From: Thuidium tamariscinum
Taxonomy: Eukaryota; Streptophyta; Bryopsida; Hypnales; Thuidiaceae
Direction of reading: 5' to 3'
Assembly: GCA_947034885.2 (NCBI GenBank)
Contig: OX344752.2
Span: 19,987,386-20,051,385, forward strand
Length of the DNA: 64,000 bases
The notes beneath the pieces were generated by a model. The model saw only the letters and a list, made by a program, of their open reading frames with translations, searched no databases and had not been told where the DNA came from. Both the position numbers and the translations under genes were made by a program. Within the stretch, counting starts at the first letter, position 1, and every line of letters begins with the position of its first letter. Shown piece by piece: positions 58,921 through 64,000 of the stretch.

Positions 58921-60897
58921 GTCGACCAGTCAGAATCCTGAACATTGAAATGCTATGGAGAACGAAAAGTGCCGCCAGTGTGCCGTCTGACATCAATTGA
59001 TCACATCTGAATGACGCACACAGTAAGACACAACACCAAGTGTCAGAGAACTATCGCCGAGTGTGCTGCACCTCACAGGATGAATTAAGAGCTGTGGAAA
59101 TGGCAAACCTAAAACTCGAAAACAAATGTTTGAGATAGGATCTCTGGCTCAAAAAACTTGAGGTAAAACGGAATTACGTGCTCATCATCCTTACGAACCT
59201 CCAAGTATCATCTATCGAAATAATAAGAGCGATCAACGAGAGAAATAAAGACTTGAGCCTTAACCCCAAAACAGCCAAGTGTGCCGAACCTCACAGGCAT
59301 GAATTAGGGATTATGGAAACCTAAAACTCAAAGACGAGAACACGAGATCGAAACTACCAAAATCAGTTTAGCTAAAATTTTCCGGCGCAACAAATGGGCA
59401 CCGCCAATGTACTTGACATGGTCACGATTCCCAACTATCATCTTACGAAATTTGTAAAAGTGATCAAGAACAGAATATACTCATTAAAATTGTCTTAAAA
59501 TTTCTTAAAACTCCCACAATCCGTAGAGTAGCGCAATTCGCAAACTTAAATCTGAAATAAAACAAGTGGCAGGGACTCTCTGCACCACAAACCTATCACT
59601 GACTGTGTCCTGAATCCCGATAGTGCGACAGAGGACCATTGCCGGCCCGTGAAAATTCCGACGTCTGCGATCTACTACTTGCTAAAGCGCTTGAGAGCTT
59701 ACCAAGACGAATACCACTAAACCAATCCCATTGCATTCAAAATGCTCATTGCAAGTAACGCAAAGCTCAAACCTCTCGCAATTCGAACAGCTCACGTAAC
59801 CAAGGAAAAAAAATCTCAGTCCAATCAAGTAGCTCGAAATGACAAGACCTTACCTCCGCATATAACATTAGCACACGCAACTGAGAGAATATGTACAAGC
59901 CGATCCGCCGGTGAATCTGTAATGCGCTCTCGAAATCCGTTACAGCACCAATCGTGTTTTCGAAGTGGCGGAACCATCCATCACGTAACAGATTGACTGA
60001 ACCGAATCATGCAGACAGAAAATCTCCACGACAACCTGCCATCGATCTAACTATACAGGTTTGACTGAATCTCGCCATCGCCATTCGCAGTCTTGATTGA
60101 ATCGAGGAAACCTACAAACCCTAAACCCCGAACTTGGGCTCCCAGAAGTTCCCAACATTAGAACCTATGTTCCCGAACGTTTAATGGGTACTGCCTCCTC
60201 TTCCTTCTCAACGTCTATTTCCCTTGCTGCGCGAGACGCTTCATCTCCATTTTGCTTACTCTAAATCCCCAGCGGCCGTTTCTGCTTGAGCGGATTGCTT
60301 AAGTATTTGTGTTGCTCCTCGATTGTAGGGCTCTTGGATCGCAGGGATACTTGAGTCGTTGTGCTCTCTTGAAGGTATGTATTCCTGGTTTGAGTATGTT
60401 ATGGAATTGGTTTTGTTGGAGGTAAGAATGGAGCTCTTTTCCTTACTGGATTAGATTGTTGAGGTTTGGTTGTGAGACAGGGTTGTGGTCTTGCGTATTA
60501 GAGTTTTTCCGGAAAAATGCTGGATGTGAGATTAGGTCTACGTGATCCGCTTCTGTCCCGATGCGTTGTTGTTCGCTTTTAGGACATCCGGTTGTGCATG
60601 TGAATGTGGTTGTATGTTCACGTTTTCCTATGCTTGAAAACGTAGAATAAGAACGCATGGAGGGTTCTGTGGAATTTTTACCCGGTTCCCCATCTGAATC
60701 AGTGGTTTTCTTGTGTCCTAGAAGCGGTCATACTGTGAGCTTTGCCCAATTGGTTTTACCCTCGCTAATATACATCGATTCCTTGCGTTTTCTTGTTCTT
60801 TCACTGCCGATTGATTGGAACGAAAGCAGACATGTTGACTCGTGAGTAAATGCTTGGTGCAGGCGAAGTTTCCAAGGGCTCTAGAGAATCCAGAACA
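58921..60897. promoter_or_regulatory. Shared region between spatacsin and H2A.X start codons
   Basis: About 1.98 kb separates the two divergent start codons. It should hold both promoters and 5' untranslated regions. A likely H2A.X leader intron starts at 60375. A telo-box AAACCCTAAA lies at 60117-60126. I see no further gene; the open frame at 59742-59996 lacks any recognisable domain. Confidence 0.6.
60375..60862 (+). other. Likely intron in the H2A.X 5' untranslated region
   Basis: A strong donor (TTGAAG then GTATGT) at 60375 and acceptor (TTGGTGCAG) ending at 60862 lie upstream of the H2A.X start. Leader introns are common in plant genes of this kind. It would remove the upstream ATG at 60850. 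Inferred from splice signals only. Confidence 0.5.
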
Positions 60898-61746
60898 ATG
60901 AGTTCCCCGGCTACTGGAGGAGGCGGCGGCCGTGGCAAGTCCAAGGCGTCCAAGTCTGTTTCTCGGTCGCAGAAAGCCGGTCTTCAGTTTCCAGTGGGAA
61001 GGATTGCTCGTTTCTTAAAGGCTGGGAAGTACGCGGAGCGTGTAGGAGCTGGTGCACCCGTGTATCTGGCTGCAGTCCTGGAGTACCTTGCAGCTGAGGT
61101 GATTATCTTTCTGTCTAACCTGCTGTTGAAGTCTTCTCCTGCTCACTTCGCTTAGGACTGCCGCTGAATAATTTCTGTAGCTTCTAGTCTTTCTTGAAAC
61201 ACGGAAGCCCTGCCGGCAGACATTGTTGTGGAACAACATGTTGTTAAAGGTTCTGGGAATAGTGATTGAGTTCAATTACTGTCACGTCATTGGAATCAAC
61301 CTGCGTAGGAAATCACTACCTCTATACCCATGTTTTTCTGTACACATTGGTGTGTCAAGGACGGTAGTACCGAGGTTAACCAATGTCTTGAGGCTGGCGT
61401 TCTATTTCGTTGATCTTCTTTGCTTTCAAGTACAATGCAAGCGAAATTTTGTTCTGTGCAAGTGTTTGAGGCACTGCAGTGATGCGTATGTTTCCTGATG
61501 ATGTGCATAAATACTTGGCAGGTACTGGAGTTGGCTGGGAATGCTGCAAGGGACAACAAGAAGAACCGCATTGTCCCTCGCCACATCCAGCTGGCCGTCC
61601 GAAACGACGAGGAGCTGAGCAAGCTGCTGGGCACTGTCACCATTGCTGCAGGCGGTGTGCTGCCCAACATCCACACGGTGCTGTTGCCGAAGAAGACTGG
61701 CAAGGGTGGGAAGGACATTGGAGGAAGCATTTCGCAGGAGTTTTAG
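60898..61746 (+). CDS. H2A.X: Histone H2A.X
   Basis: Two exons, 60898-61098 and 61522-61746, give 141 residues. The 423-bp intron splits the frame between codons after EYLAAE. The histone fold is intact: [14 protein letters not shown], the acidic-patch region [37 protein letters not shown] and GGVLPNIH. The protein ends SQEF, the SQ(E/D)-aromatic/aliphatic signature of H2A.X; S138 is the expected site phosphorylated by ATM/ATR kinases at DNA breaks. The N-terminal tail is Gly-rich ([16 protein letters not shown]), as in plant H2A.X. Start is the ATG directly before SSPATGG; an in-frame upstream ATG at 60850 lies in a probable leader intron. It is nuclear and packs into nucleosomes with H2B. 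Plant H2A.X genes with introns are usually expressed with poly(A) tails. Confidence 0.97.
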
Positions 61747-64000
61747 GTCGGTTGGTCGGTTGCTGTCTCTGGATTTGGGAGAATGTAATGTGGAGAGGTG
61801 ATGATTGTCATGGTATCCGGAACTTTTGGAACAATAGATTCATTGAGTACGAAGACTCATCATATAGCTGAAGACCCTGGTGTCGAACGACACTGCAAGT
61901 CTCTTATTTTTGTGTTTTTCACTGTGACTTGGCCAGTATGCCTCTGAACTGTCGCTGGCAATGTTGGCAGGTTTCGGAATGACATTTTCTTTGTTAGCAC
62001 TGTGGGTGGACATGTGACCTCTAATCTGTTGTGCGAAATGCCACTAGTTTTGGAATGTGAGGCTTCAGGCATCATGGCAGAGTGTTCCTCGATTGTCAAG
62101 AACTGTTCTTGTATGTATCGTCTTGTTGTTTTCTTCGTTGGTTATCGCAGATTGTGATGTGTGTTCGATGGTGCCTTTCGAAGTGGTATCAGAGGTTCGT
62201 GTTTGTTGTGACCATCTGAAGCTCCTTAGTGCAAAGTCTGTGCTCCAGTGTCAATGAGGCACTGCTCTGGTGCTGTCTGTGCCCTGTAGGATTCTACTAC
62301 AACTGTTGCTCTGACTTGGGCTTGTCTTCGTGTAGCGTTTGTCATGGTGCTGCATGTGCCCTGTAGGAATTTTTTACAAAGTTTGCAAGCATTTGAGTGG
62401 GACACAGCTTCTTGTTGCGTTGGCCAGTACAGGCATCCCTGTTTGAGAAATCAATTGTTTTCTTCTTCCTCTGTATGAAGGTAGAGGATTCTATTTGTAT
62501 CACTTCATGCATTTTAATTTACAGCGTGTGGGAGTAGTAAAAAGCTGTGGAGAGAGCTCTAAGTATAAGAGCTAAATCTGTGGAGATGTTACAAACTAGC
62601 TGAATATATGAAATTCATCAAGTGGGACGTTGTGACAGCAGACAAGCTGATTCCGTCGAAGATCACTGGATGTAAGCCTAGATTTACTATTTGAATACAA
62701 TATCACGAACTACAGGACTTCAATCCTTTCACATTTTCATCCCTTTCGAAGGTCATGTCTTCATGCATTCACTTATTCATTCTTGTAGTCAGGTTGTTTA
62801 GGAAGTCATGTACTTCAAATTTATAATGTTTCCATTTTCTTTTACTACGGGGATACAAGTAGAAGGCAATTACTACCAAGATTAACACTTCGTATTTATT
62901 AACACTTTGTCCTTATAAAGACATTGGTACCTTCATGTAAAAAAAGATTAGGAGAAATAGATATATCAATTCAATTGTATTGTCATCACAACATGCCCGT
63001 AAAAATTTTGTTGAAAACTTTACAAACAAGACTTTCAAACCATAGCCCTAGCCATATTAAATTAGGTCCCTACTAATTTATCACATAAATCCATCATCAA
63101 GCTATCAACTAAGAAATTCAAGGCATAAATATATTTTTTTAGTGATAAAAAATATATATAATATCAAATTATAAACAACAATTACAGAAAAAGAAATTGA
63201 AATTATTAATATCTACTCTTTAGATCAATTCAAGAATTTTTATTTTTTTCCAAATAATTTCAAGTAAAATAATTGTTGGTAATAAACTTGTATTCAAACT
63301 TTTCTAAAGAAATTAGTATGACATTGTATTTATTTATTTATTTAAATATTAAATTTCAAAAGTACTTCAAATTACAATTAGGAAATTTTTGCAAACAAAT
63401 TGCAAAATGGATTTAAATGATGGTCAAAGCATTTATCATTTAAGGACAAGGTATTCGGATTTTATACAATATATAAAACAAAATGTGTTCAAACAATACA
63501 AAGTCTTGGTTGTATCATCTTCATGTTCTTAGATACTCTTCAATACTTGGTTCTATTGCATTTATGTGGTATAGAATTTTTTTTAAATTATAAACATTTT
63601 ATAGTTCAAGGAATATAGGTGTATTTGACCTTGCAAAGCAACTTTTCCAATTCAAAAACAATCATTCAAAAGTAGTTCAAATAAATAAGTGAAAAAAAAA
63701 TTTGAAGAAACCATCAAAATTATAATATAATGTATTGAGCATATATAAAAACTTTTTGTAAAATCATACATATGCAATCTCTTATTAATTTTATAAGAAA
63801 TTTCCAATTGAGGGCTTCAAGCTTAAATGAAAAATATTAATTTGATGGTGCTAAATCTAATGATCATAACATTTAATAGCAATTTTTACAAACTGCATGC
63901 TAGTGAACAGAAAGGTGTGGAATATTCCACACCATTCAATAACTAAAAATACAAGCTTTATGAAATGTCAGAGCAAGCAAATGGGGCAAAATGTACTTTG
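61747..64000. other. Region downstream of H2A.X, no gene seen
   Basis: The first 700-900 bp probably hold the H2A.X 3' untranslated and downstream sequence. From about 62800 the DNA becomes very AT-rich with no gene, RNA or bounded repeat that I can support. Confidence 0.5.

Noticed and set aside
1-64000. LTR retrotransposons, virus-like elements, CRISPR arrays or bacterial-type operons
   Set aside because: No long direct terminal repeats, no recognisable reverse transcriptase, integrase or capsid frames, and no spaced repeat arrays were seen.

Overview
The window looks like nuclear DNA of a land plant. Short phase-consistent GT-AG introns, a plant-type U6 snRNA promoter (USE and TATA 24 bp apart), plant telo-box motifs (AAACCCTAAA), an SQEF-ended H2A.X, an ATG8-interacting (ATI-type) protein and an LTI65-like stress protein all support this. 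The mix of very AT-rich, gene-poor DNA and compact gene islands would suit a moss or another early-diverging plant, but the sequence alone does not fix the species.

Layout. Positions 1-17,189 hold no convincing protein gene. They are AT-rich and packed with old non-autonomous DNA transposons (MITE-like, with short inverted ends) plus one tRNA-derived SINE with a good target duplication. Then come an intronless DTW-domain gene (17,190-18,263, minus), a U6 snRNA gene (19,325-19,426, minus), and another AT-rich gene-poor stretch. A five-exon ATI1/ATI2-like gene lies at 26,623-30,369 (minus). Positions 30,700-39,000 are again AT-rich and gene-free, with Stowaway-like and TTAA-flanked elements and a perfect 81-bp tandem duplication. 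The right part is a gene island: a five-exon LTI65/RD29-like gene (39,025-41,448, minus), a 27-exon spatacsin gene (43,167-58,920, minus) and, divergently, H2A.X (60,898-61,746, plus). The last 2 kb are AT-rich and empty.

The genes belong to unrelated housekeeping or stress roles: tRNA modification (DTW), splicing (U6), selective autophagy (ATI), dehydration tolerance (LTI65-like), lysosome/vacuole trafficking (spatacsin) and DNA-damage chromatin (H2A.X). I see no operon-like or novel multi-gene system. The most unusual items are the divergent U6 copy with a compensatory stem change, the density of TTAA- or TA-flanked element families, and a repeat family whose two copies both keep a similar 69-78 codon open frame.

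All exon models were built by hand from GT/AG signals, reading phase and remembered family sequences. No search or alignment was run. No LTR retroelement or other virus-like element was recognised.
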